Positions 44,114-50,519 of a stretch of 50,519 nt of DNA are shown in pieces. Below the pieces are notes generated by a model that saw only the letters and a list, made by a program, of their open reading frames with translations, ran no database searches and was not told the DNA's origin. The stretch covers positions 1 through 50,519 of the forward strand of contig VGZX01000009.1 of the NCBI GenBank assembly GCA_016872415.1, read 5' to 3'. The stretch's first letter is position 1; the number at the start of each line of letters is the position of its first letter. The DNA comes from SAR202 cluster bacterium. Lineage in GTDB: Bacteria > Chloroflexota > Dehalococcoidia > Lucifugimonadales > Australimonadaceae. A program made the translations under genes and the position numbers.

Positions 44114-44851
44114 CTATGCCGGCACGCGAGGCGCGGCGGCGGGCGCCTCGCGCTCCAGCGCTTCCAAGAACTCCATGATGATCTGGCTCTTGAGCTCGTT
44201 GCGGTTGCGGATAGGGGCGACGTACTTGCCGACGAGCCGCACGCGGTCCGGCTCCATGATCACCAGGACGCGCGGCGTGAGGTTCGCCTCTTGCATGAAG
44301 TTGGGTATGGATCGGCTGTAGAGCGCCTTCGCCATCGCCAGGTGTCGCTCGTCCGCCACGCGTAGCGTCCGCTCCAACAGCGCCTTCGCATGGGTGACAG
44401 GGGTGCCCGGCGTCAGGTGGATGTCCACCTCATCGAACATGTAATCGCACGACAGCAGCTCACCCTTCGATGAAAAGTTCTGCGAATAGTTGAGCACGGG
44501 GGAGTCGAGCACCATGTGGTTCGGAACGTGGATGATGCGCCCCGTGAGCTCGCCGCCGAAGTTCTCGCCCTCCCCCACCTCGTCGACGATGAAGTGGAGC
44601 ATTCCAATTTGGCGCACGTCGCCCTTCACGGTGCCGATGCGGATGCGATCGCCTGCGCGGAACACGCGGGCGCTGCGCAGGACGAAGTAGCCGGCGACAC
44701 TTGCGATGTAGCGCTGCAGCGCGAATGCCGAGGCAAGCGCCACGATGGACACGTAGGCGCCAAGGCTCGGCTGGAACAACGGAATCACGAGTGTGATGGC
44801 GCCGAACAGGACGATTCCAAGCATGAGCAGCGAGGGCGCGCGCAACAGCAT
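44114..44851 (-). CDS. Small-conductance mechanosensitive channel-like protein (MscS family)
   Basis: A 245-residue MscS-type protein. Two hydrophobic segments (about 9-28 and 32-58) precede the MscS beta domain (FRAGDRIRIGTVKGDVRQIGML, about 85-106) and an alpha/beta C-terminal part. The usual Gly/Ala pore-helix pattern is only partly kept (AYVSIVALASAFALQRYIAS). GGAG is 9 bases before the ATG. TATCCT with an AT-rich stretch just upstream could be its promoter. Confidence 0.85.
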   Translation of the reverse strand: MLLRAPSLLMLGIVLFGAITLVIPLFQPSLGAYVSIVALASAFALQRYIASVAGYFVLRSARVFRAGDRIRIGTVKGDVRQIGMLHFIVDEVGEGENFGGELTGRIIHVPNHMVLDSPVLNYSQNFSSKGELLSCDYMFDEVDIHLTPGTPVTHAKALLERTLRVADERHLAMAKALYSRSIPNFMQEANLTPRVLVIMEPDRVRLVGKYVAPIRNRNELKSQIIMEFLEALEREAPAAAPRVPA

Positions 44852-44985
44852 TGCTGGCGACTCCAGGGCCAGAGCGGTCGGGGCTAGGATATGCTAAATA
44901 ATGGCAATAATGTCACTGTTCCACGTGCCCGCCAACGCCCTTTTGGCCGGAGTTCACCGGCGGCTGGTTCGCCTCCCCGGCTAGG

Positions 44986-46584
44986 TTACTTGTCGAACAC
45001 CGAATACGAGTACGGCTCGACGTCGATGAATGCTTCGATGACGGTCGGGCCATCGTGCGCTAGCGCCCAGTCGAGCGCCTCGCGCAGCCCCTTCTCGTCG
45101 CGCGCGCCGCGCACGGGCACGCCGAAGTAGTGCTCCGGCGGGCCGACGGTCTCGCCCAGGAACGAGCCGTTGTAGTCGTAGTGCGAGCGTTCCTGCTTCA
45201 CTTTCATCAGGCCAAGCCAGCCATCGTTCAACACGATCACGGGCGCGCGAATGCCCATCCGCCGCGCCATCGCCAGCTCACCGACGGTCATCTGGAAGCA
45301 GCCGTCACCGACGATGCCCACCACCGTGCGCTCCGGGCGCGCCAGCTTCGCCGCGTAAGCGGCGGGCATCCCGTAGCCCATGGACGACCACCCGTTCGTC
45401 GCCACCGCCGTATGCGGCAGGTCGGTGCGCCATTGGGTCGCGATCTGGTGAGTGTGCGCGCCGACGTCGTAGGCGACGATGGCGTCATGGGGCAAGCGCG
45501 ACCGCAGCACGTCGAGCACATGGTAGGCGGCCATGCCATTGGAGGCGGGTCGCAGGTCGCGGTCCAGCTGCTCGCGGTGGCGCGCCAAGTCCTCCGGCTT
45601 CCATTCGTTCGGCACCGGCGGCAAGTCGGCCAGCTCGGCGATCATCGCGTCCAGGTTGCCGGCCATATCGCCGATGAGCGTCACGCCGCCGTCGACATCG
45701 GCGTGCTCGGTGCTCAAGTGCAGCACCGGTATGCGCTTGCACCACTCCTCGTAGTTGATCTCGATGGGATCGTAGCCGATGCAGATGAGCAGATCGGCCT
45801 GGTCGATCATGCGCTGCACGTTCGTGCGCCGCGCCCGCCCCATGACACCGATGGCGAAAGGATGGCTCTCCGGCAGGAAGCCCTTGGCGTGCAGCGTGGT
45901 CGTGTACGGCAGGCGCTGCGTGTCGATGAACCGCAGGAGCGCCTCGCGGGACCGAGCGCGGGTGAAGGTGAGGCCGGTGACGACCATGGACCGTTTGGCG
46001 CCTCGCAGCGCCTCCAGCACATGCCGGCCGGCCCCCGCCACGGAGGTGATCGGCGGTGGCGCCTCGAAGGCGATGGGTTGCTCGGTCGCCTCGGCCTTTG
46101 ACACGTCCTCCGGCAGCTCTAGGAACACCGGCCCCGGCGGCTCGGCGCAGGCGAGCGTCATCGCCCTCGCGAGCGTGTCGGCCATGTTGCCCGGCTCCAG
46201 CCGCCACTGTGCCTTCGTCATCGGGGCGAACATCGCCAGATGGTCGATACGCATCTGCGTACGGCGGTCCAGCATCCGCGAGTCGTAAGTGCAGGTGATG
46301 GCGACAACCGGCGAGCGGTCGAGCCATGCCCCGCCGACGCCGGTCGCCATGTTCGTGGCGCCAGGGCCAAGGGTCGACACGCAGACGCCGGGGATGCCGG
46401 TGAGCCGCCCCGTCGCCTCGGCCATGAACGCAGCCGACGTTTCCGTCGCGGTCAGCACGAAGCGCGCGGTGGCGCTTTCACGCAGGGCGTCGATCAGCGG
46501 CAGCACGGGGCCGCTCGGCACGCCGAACACCGACCGCACGCCCGCCTGCTCGAACATCCGCACCATGAGCTGCGCGTTGTTCAT
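44986..46584 (-). CDS. Thiamine-diphosphate-dependent enzyme, acetolactate synthase-like
   Basis: A 532-residue three-domain ThDP enzyme. The catalytic Glu is in TATETSAAFMAEATGR (about 48) and the ThDP/Mg motif is VGDGCFQMTVGELAMA through VIVLNDGWLG (about 420-455). WSSMGYGMPAAYAAKLA precedes it. The family includes acetolactate synthase, benzoylformate decarboxylase and oxalyl-CoA decarboxylase; the sequence does not choose among them, and no ilvN regulatory subunit is nearby. Three bases separate it from the thiolase gene, so an operon role with acetyl-CoA chemistry is likely. Confidence 0.85.
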   Translation of the reverse strand: MNNAQLMVRMFEQAGVRSVFGVPSGPVLPLIDALRESATARFVLTATETSAAFMAEATGRLTGIPGVCVSTLGPGATNMATGVGGAWLDRSPVVAITCTYDSRMLDRRTQMRIDHLAMFAPMTKAQWRLEPGNMADTLARAMTLACAEPPGPVFLELPEDVSKAEATEQPIAFEAPPPITSVAGAGRHVLEALRGAKRSMVVTGLTFTRARSREALLRFIDTQRLPYTTTLHAKGFLPESHPFAIGVMGRARRTNVQRMIDQADLLICIGYDPIEINYEEWCKRIPVLHLSTEHADVDGGVTLIGDMAGNLDAMIAELADLPPVPNEWKPEDLARHREQLDRDLRPASNGMAAYHVLDVLRSRLPHDAIVAYDVGAHTHQIATQWRTDLPHTAVATNGWSSMGYGMPAAYAAKLARPERTVVGIVGDGCFQMTVGELAMARRMGIRAPVIVLNDGWLGLMKVKQERSHYDYNGSFLGETVGPPEHYFGVPVRGARDEKGLREALDWALAHDGPTVIEAFIDVEPYSYSVFDK

Positions 46585-46587
46585 TTA

Positions 46588-47769
46588 CTACGCCATCCGC
46601 CCGAAGATCGTCGAAATGCCCTGACCTCCGCCGACGCACAGCGTCGCGAGGCCGAAACCGCCGTCGCGACGGGCCAGCTCGTCCATCAGCTTCACGACCA
46701 TGATCGCGCCGGTCGCGCCGATGGGATGCCCGAGCGAGATGCCGCTGCCGTTCACGTTCGTCCGCTCCATGTCCATGCCGAGCTCGCGGATGACGTAGAG
46801 GGCCTGCGCGGCGAACGCCTCGTTCATCTCGATCAGGTCCATGTCGCCGAGCGACATGCCCGTCTGCTCGAGCACCTTCCGCGTCGCCGGCACGGGCCCC
46901 GTGCCCATGTAGGCCGGGTCGACCCCGGCGGCGCCGCGCGCCACCCACCGCAGACGCGGCGTGAGGCCTTGGGCTTTCGCGCGCTCAGCCGACATGACGA
47001 CCACGGCGGCCGCGGCGTCGTTCAAGCCGGCCGCATTGCCGGCGGTCACCGTGCCGCCCTCCTTGAAGGCCGGGGGCAGATGCGCGAGCGCCTCGAGGGT
47101 CGTGTCGGCCCGTGGGTGCTCGTCACGGTCGATCACGATGTCGGGTCCGCGGCGCTGCGGGACGCGCACGGGAGCGATCTGGCCGTCGAACCGCCCCTCG
47201 CGCTGCGCGGCGACCGCCCGCTGGTGGCTCGCCAGGGCGAGCGCATCCTGATCCTGACGGCTGACCTCGTATCGCGCGGCGACGTTCTCGGCCGTCACGC
47301 CCATGTGGTAGTGGTTGATGGGGCACGTTAGGCCGGTCAACATCGAGTCGACCACCGTCGCGTCGCCGTAGCGCAGGCCGAAGCGGGCGCCCGGCAGCAG
47401 GTAGGGCGCGCCGCTCATGCTTTCGGCGCCGCCGGCGACGACGACCTCCGCGCTGCCCGTCATCACGGCCCACGCCGCCATGTTGATGGCCTCGAGGCCC
47501 GACGAGCAGGCCCGGTTGACCGTCATGGCGGGCGCGTGTTGGGGAATGCCGGCGGCCAGCGCCGCCTTGCGCGCCATGTAGCCGGAATCGGCCGCCTGGT
47601 TCACTTGGCCGAATATCACCTCGTCCACCTCGTCCGCCGACACGCCGGACCGTTCCATCGCGGCCCGCATGGCAATCGCGGCGAGTTCGGCGGCGGACAG
47701 GTCCTTCAGCGCGCCGCCGAACTTGCCGATCGGCGTTCGAGCGCCGTTCACGATGACGACATCACGCAT
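46588..47769 (-). CDS. Acetyl-CoA acetyltransferase (thiolase)
   Basis: A 393-residue type II thiolase. Catalytic Cys is in TVNRACSSGLEAI (about 88), His in NEAFAAQAL and GHPIGATGA (about 348), and the second Cys in TLCVGGGQGISTIF (about 380). A GAGGT site is before the ATG. It may form an operon Rieske ferredoxin - HAD - thiolase - ThDP enzyme, with gaps of -8, 45 and 3 bases. Direction (degradative or synthetic) is not decided by sequence. Confidence 0.94.
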   Translation of the reverse strand: MRDVVIVNGARTPIGKFGGALKDLSAAELAAIAMRAAMERSGVSADEVDEVIFGQVNQAADSGYMARKAALAAGIPQHAPAMTVNRACSSGLEAINMAAWAVMTGSAEVVVAGGAESMSGAPYLLPGARFGLRYGDATVVDSMLTGLTCPINHYHMGVTAENVAARYEVSRQDQDALALASHQRAVAAQREGRFDGQIAPVRVPQRRGPDIVIDRDEHPRADTTLEALAHLPPAFKEGGTVTAGNAAGLNDAAAAVVVMSAERAKAQGLTPRLRWVARGAAGVDPAYMGTGPVPATRKVLEQTGMSLGDMDLIEMNEAFAAQALYVIRELGMDMERTNVNGSGISLGHPIGATGAIMVVKLMDELARRDGGFGLATLCVGGGQGISTIFGRMA

Positions 47770-47814
47770 GGGAGCGCACCTCGGAGGCCATTGTGGAAGG
47801 CGTCGAAGAGCGTG

Positions 47815-48558
47815 TCAACGCGCGTCGAGCAGGTGGCGGCGTAGGTCATGCGGCGTCGTGAGGGTCACGTCGCCGGTGACACCGATGGGCTGGTGGTCAT
47901 CTGGGACGCCCCAGCGCGCCAGCGCGCTCCAGCAGCCGGCGTTGCGCGCCGCCAGCATGTCGGCGGCGCTATCGCCCACGAGCAACGCCGCCGATGGCGC
48001 GACGCCCATCTCGCCGAGCAGGGCATGGACGCCCTCGGGGTCTGGCTTGTGGCGGCGCACGTCCTCGAAGCCAAGTATGCGCCTGAAGTGCGGCGCGATG
48101 CCGAGCCGCTCCAGCTCCAATTGCGCGCCGCCCTCGTAACCGTCCTCGGATACGCGGCGGTGCTTCGACGTGAGCACGGCCATCGGCAGGCCGCGCTCAC
48201 GCATCGCCTGGAGCAACGCGAGCACGCCGTCGTAGAGTCGGACATGGTGGGTGGCGCCGGTCCAATAGGCCGCGCGGTAACGGGCACTGATCGCCCTCGC
48301 GACGGCGCGCGGGAAGTATTCCGGCAGCGACGTTTGGAACGGCATGCCCCAGTGGACGCGCATGAACTGGGCGGCGGTCAGCTGAGTGAAGCCCTCGTCG
48401 TCGAAAACGCGCTGCAGAGCGGTGCGGCGCGCCTCGAAGGTGTCCGCAAGGGTGTCGTCGAAATCGAAGATCACGGCGGCGATATGGCCGGGCCAGCCAT
48501 GCTCGGTCGTCTGCCTCGACTCGCCGGGGTGCCGCGCCGACGAGCCGGGGCTACTCAT
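47815..48558 (-). CDS. HAD-superfamily phosphatase-like protein
   Basis: A 247-residue HAD-IA protein with motif I VIFDFDDTLADTFEARR (about 25-41), motif II AVLTSKHRR, motif III lysine RRHKPDPEGVHALL and motif IV LVGDSAADMLAARNAG. This is the phosphoglycolate phosphatase/beta-phosphoglucomutase type. The ATG at 48558 overlaps the end of the Rieske ferredoxin gene by 8 bases. Substrate unknown. Confidence 0.85.
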   Translation of the reverse strand: MSSPGSSARHPGESRQTTEHGWPGHIAAVIFDFDDTLADTFEARRTALQRVFDDEGFTQLTAAQFMRVHWGMPFQTSLPEYFPRAVARAISARYRAAYWTGATHHVRLYDGVLALLQAMRERGLPMAVLTSKHRRVSEDGYEGGAQLELERLGIAPHFRRILGFEDVRRHKPDPEGVHALLGEMGVAPSAALLVGDSAADMLAARNAGCWSALARWGVPDDHQPIGVTGDVTLTTPHDLRRHLLDAR

Positions 48559-48904
48559 GCGCGACCGCCATGCCGCCGCCGGCCACCTCGTTGGCGGGCC
48601 CCACGAGCACGTCGTCCCCCTCGACACGCACCTGGTAGGTCAGTTGGTCGCTCGAGGCGGGGCCGATGCGCTGCTTGCCGGAGCGGATGTCGTAGCGCGC
48701 GCCGTGGAGCGGGCACACGATCTCGTGGCCCTGCAACGTGCCGCCGGACAACGAGCCGCCGGCGTGCGCGCAAAACTCCTCGAAGGCGTAGAACTCGCCA
48801 TCGACGCGGGCGATCACGATTTGCTCGAACCCGACCCGCACCAGCTTCTTCTGCCCATCTTGGAGGTCGCCGGTCTTGGCGACCTTGGTGAAGGTTGTCG
48901 GCAT
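48551..48904 (-). CDS. Rieske [2Fe-2S] ferredoxin
   Basis: A 117-residue soluble Rieske protein of the type serving oxygenases or nitrite reductases. The cluster ligands are in EFCAHAGGSLSGG (about 44-49) and CPLHGARYD (about 64-67). GTLQGHEIVCPLHG is the canonical second half. It overlaps the HAD start by 8 bases. It could donate electrons to an oxygenase such as the one at 22,775, but nothing in the sequence shows this. Confidence 0.9.
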   Translation of the reverse strand: MPTTFTKVAKTGDLQDGQKKLVRVGFEQIVIARVDGEFYAFEEFCAHAGGSLSGGTLQGHEIVCPLHGARYDIRSGKQRIGPASSDQLTYQVRVEGDDVLVGPANEVAGGGMAVAHE

Positions 48905-48930
48905 GCTTCCACCATCAATGAGATCGACGG

Positions 48931-48959
48931 ACGTTACCAGCGGCGGAGTCGACAGGCAA
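48931..48959 (-). promoter_or_regulatory. Candidate promoter for Rieske ferredoxin operon
   Basis: On the minus strand TTGCCT (48959-48954), 17-base spacer, TAACGT (48936-48931) with an upstream TGG. It would give a leader of about 20 bases. Confidence 0.42.
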
Positions 48960-48961
48960 GG

Positions 48962-49824
48962 TTACGCGTCGACTATCGGCGCTCTCAGGTGCCATCGCCC
49001 GTCCTCGCGTTGCACTATTGTCCCCTGCCGCTTCAACTGCTGCTGTGCGTTTCGGACGATGTGTTTCCAGCGCTTGCCAAAATGAACACCGTTGATGACT
49101 CGGTCGATCGAGTCATCGCAGAGGTCAGGGTGTATCCGCTGTACCAACGGGTGAAGCTCGACCGTCAACAGAGGTCCGCGCTGCAAAACATGGACGATCG
49201 TTCGCGCGAAAATCCCGGTGGTGGGTTCGCCGGGCCGCGCCCGGATGTGAAACAGCGTCTCCTCTGCTTGCCGCCAGGCGTCACGGAGCGATGCGATTTG
49301 CTCTCATCCGGCTGAACGAGACAACGCCGCTTGTCGCTCTTTCAAATCCTTCGCCAGATTTGAAATCGCGATCAGGTCGGCATGCCCCATTGGCACCCCA
49401 AGTCTCGCATAGCCTCCATGTCTTGCCGAACGCGCCGCACTACGTCCACTTCATCGAACAACACACCGTATTCGTAATTCCAGAACAACCCGCCGTCGGT
49501 TAGATTGCCGGACGTGACAATCGCCTGTCGATTGTCCGCGATGAATACCTTGGCATGCAGCCCTGCCAAGTGCGTTACCGTCGCGGCATGAATGTCTTCG
49601 CAGAAGTCGAAAATGGCCGAAGCGTCCATTGCATCGCCAATCAATGCCTTCGGCGCGAAGTTGGTCAGGATGGTCACCCGCAGGCCGGAGCGATTTCGCA
49701 CGAAACGACTGGCCTGTTGCATTGCCTCGCGTTTTATGAATGGCGAGACGATGAACAGGTCTTTAGTCGCGGAGTCGAGGAGGCGGTCGAACGCGGCCAC
49801 CCATGAAGCGCGCAGCAGTTCCAT
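48962..49824 (-). pseudogene. Phospholipase-D-like / winged-helix protein, split by a frameshift and an in-frame TGA
   Basis: The first part (ATG 49824 to TGA 49372) is a PLD-like half: KDLFIVSPFIKREAMQ, RVTILTNFAPKALIG and the HKD motif LHAKVFIADNRQAIVTSGN (about 89-107). From about 49390 a different frame carries on: DLIAISNLAKDLKERQAAL, then TGA at 49306-49304, then EQIASLRDAWRQAEETLF to GKRWKHIVRNAQQQLKRQG and a winged-helix-like end at 48962. Joining these would give a protein of about 290 residues. Alternatively the second frame is its own gene (ATG 49390, 143 codons) with one nonsense codon. GC is about 52-58% here, against roughly 70% in neighbours. Confidence 0.6.
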
Positions 49825-49841
49825 CTCTAATTCAGCGCCCC

Positions 49842-50141
49842 TCAGGCACTCACGCCACCCTGTTCAATCCCCTCACGCGCCACTTCGCGCAATATCTCGA
49901 ACCAGGAATAATAGGGGTTCCCCGAAAACTGATCGAACAGGTCTTTGCGCGCCTTGGTGATGAGAAATCCGTTCTCGTGGGCGGTCAACTGGTGCCATGG
50001 CCGGTAAGGGGGGTCGCCATTCGATGGCTCCACCAACAGATCGTATGCCTCACGCAAGAGCCCCACTGGTATCGCGTACAAGGCTTCGTCATCGTCGGTA
50101 GCCCATTTCGGTCTGTCGTTAGCCGTGGTCATCCAAGCCAT
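49842..50141 (-). CDS. Hypothetical 99-residue protein
   Basis: An unrecognised protein starting at ATG 50141 with GGAGG 7 bases upstream. It reads MAWMTTANDRPKWATDDDEA then AIPVGLLREAYDLLVEPSNG and NPYYSWFEILREVAREGIE, with aromatic and acidic residues throughout. It ends 17 bases before the PLD-like gene, so the two likely form one unit. Base composition is lower in GC than the adjacent chromosome. A TTGTTT-17-TAAAGC stretch upstream may be a weak promoter. Confidence 0.6.
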   Translation of the reverse strand: MAWMTTANDRPKWATDDDEALYAIPVGLLREAYDLLVEPSNGDPPYRPWHQLTAHENGFLITKARKDLFDQFSGNPYYSWFEILREVAREGIEQGGVSA

Positions 50142-50208
50142 CGCACCACCTCCGGTATCTGACGTCTGGTGGAGTAGCTTTACAGCTTCACGACCCCGAA
50201 AACAAGCC

Positions 50209-50519
50209 CTACGCCACCTGCCCGCCCGTCGCTGCCGCATCGTCGGCCAGCGGCACGCCGTCGCGATACGACACCTCGTTGCCGACGACGGCGGGGACGC
50301 GCGGCCCGGGCGTGAGGATGCCGACGAGGTTCAGCGGATCGCAGGCCGAGAGCCGCGCCACCGTGCCGTCGGGCGCACGCCGGTGCACCGCCCGGAGCTG
50401 GTCCACCGCCTCGGGCAACGCGAATTGCTCGCCGACGAGGCCCGCGATGAAGCGGCCGCCGCGTATCTCGCCGCGCGCCTCCGCCCGCCGCAGCGCCCGC
50501 AGCAACAGGCGCCAGCCGC
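50209..50519 (-). CDS. Lhr-type DEAD/DEAH-box helicase, C-terminal fragment at window edge
   Basis: Only the last 103 residues are inside the window; the frame is open to the edge. The sequence GWRLLLRALRRAEARGEIRG, then GGRFIAGLVGEQFALPEA and DPLNLVGILTPGPRVPA is characteristic of the Lhr C-terminus. Lhr enzymes are ATP-dependent 3'-5' helicases of DNA repair. The helicase core and start are outside, so integrity cannot be judged. Confidence 0.85.
   Translation of the reverse strand, partial: GWRLLLRALRRAEARGEIRGGRFIAGLVGEQFALPEAVDQLRAVHRRAPDGTVARLSACDPLNLVGILTPGPRVPAVVGNEVSYRDGVPLADDAAATGGQVA

Noticed and set aside
49304..49306. TGA as a selenocysteine codon in the winged-helix frame
   Set aside because: No SECIS-like hairpin stood out just after it and this is not a known selenoprotein family.
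49372..50141. DISARM-like assignment (PLD protein as DrmC) for the low-GC cassette
   Set aside because: No methyltransferase or DISARM helicase is present; the neighbouring helicase is of the Lhr type.

Overview
This window is a dense, high-GC stretch of bacterial chromosome with no gene-free gap above about 230 bases. I saw no rRNA, tRNA, CRISPR array, insertion sequence or prophage. The gene content (F420 ligase CofE with split-barrel F420-type oxidoreductases, a separate methylmalonyl-CoA mutase cobalamin subunit with its epimerase, a rpsF-ssb-rpsR cluster running into a PPIase and threonine genes, and a Rieske ring-hydroxylating oxygenase) suggests an aerobic, heterotrophic member of the Chloroflexota, perhaps a non-dehalogenating Dehalococcoidia-like lineage. 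That placement is inference from gene content, not from a phylogeny.

Layout. (1) 1-8,100, all minus: the first 975 codons of rpoB with its own promoter and an attenuator-like leader; two tandem split-barrel flavin/F420-type proteins; an HtrA-like lipoprotein protease; RNase PH; and the DNA-uptake pair comEA-comEC. (2) 8,200-12,700, mostly plus: a frameshifted branched-chain aminotransferase, a PAP2-like membrane protein lacking one catalytic histidine, a MarC protein, a LmbE-like deacetylase (minus) and a double GNAT. (3) 12,700-20,000, minus: one long co-directional array running rpsF, ssb, rpsR, PPIase, hom, thrC, a CelD/FemAB-like acyltransferase and a GT4 glycosyltransferase. (4) 20,000-30,300: an MFS exporter, glyA, a Rieske oxygenase, comF, a HAD hydrolase, a small hypothetical, mfd and a GNAT. 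(5) 30,300-41,500: proline synthesis (proB-proA) with two small proteins, a split transketolase, an amidohydrolase, cofE, small unknowns, a cysteine hydrolase with an F420-type protein, and thpR-mug-rsmI. (6) 41,500-48,900: acyl-CoA and methylmalonyl-CoA metabolism, a MscS channel, a ThDP enzyme, a thiolase, a HAD and a Rieske ferredoxin, with an interrupted TIR-like gene among them. (7) 48,960-50,200: a lower-GC patch (about 52-58% in hand-counted lines against about 70% nearby) holding an unknown 99-residue protein and a broken phospholipase-D-like/winged-helix gene. The window ends in the C-terminus of an Lhr-type helicase.

The housekeeping parts fit together as amino-acid biosynthesis (Thr, Pro, Gly/C1, Ile/Val), RNA maturation, transcription-coupled repair and competence. 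The points most worth a second look are the rpoB leader (promoter, 15-codon leader ORF and intrinsic-terminator hairpin), an apparently perfect intrinsic terminator inside a coding region at 33,508-33,535, a TIR-like gene and a PLD/winged-helix gene that both continue in frame past stop codons, a 47-codon small ORF at 37,819-37,962, and a bS18 protein with a long Pro/Ala tail. I did not find a clearly novel multi-gene system. The nearest candidate is the low-GC three-part cassette at 48,962-50,141, which is partly decayed.
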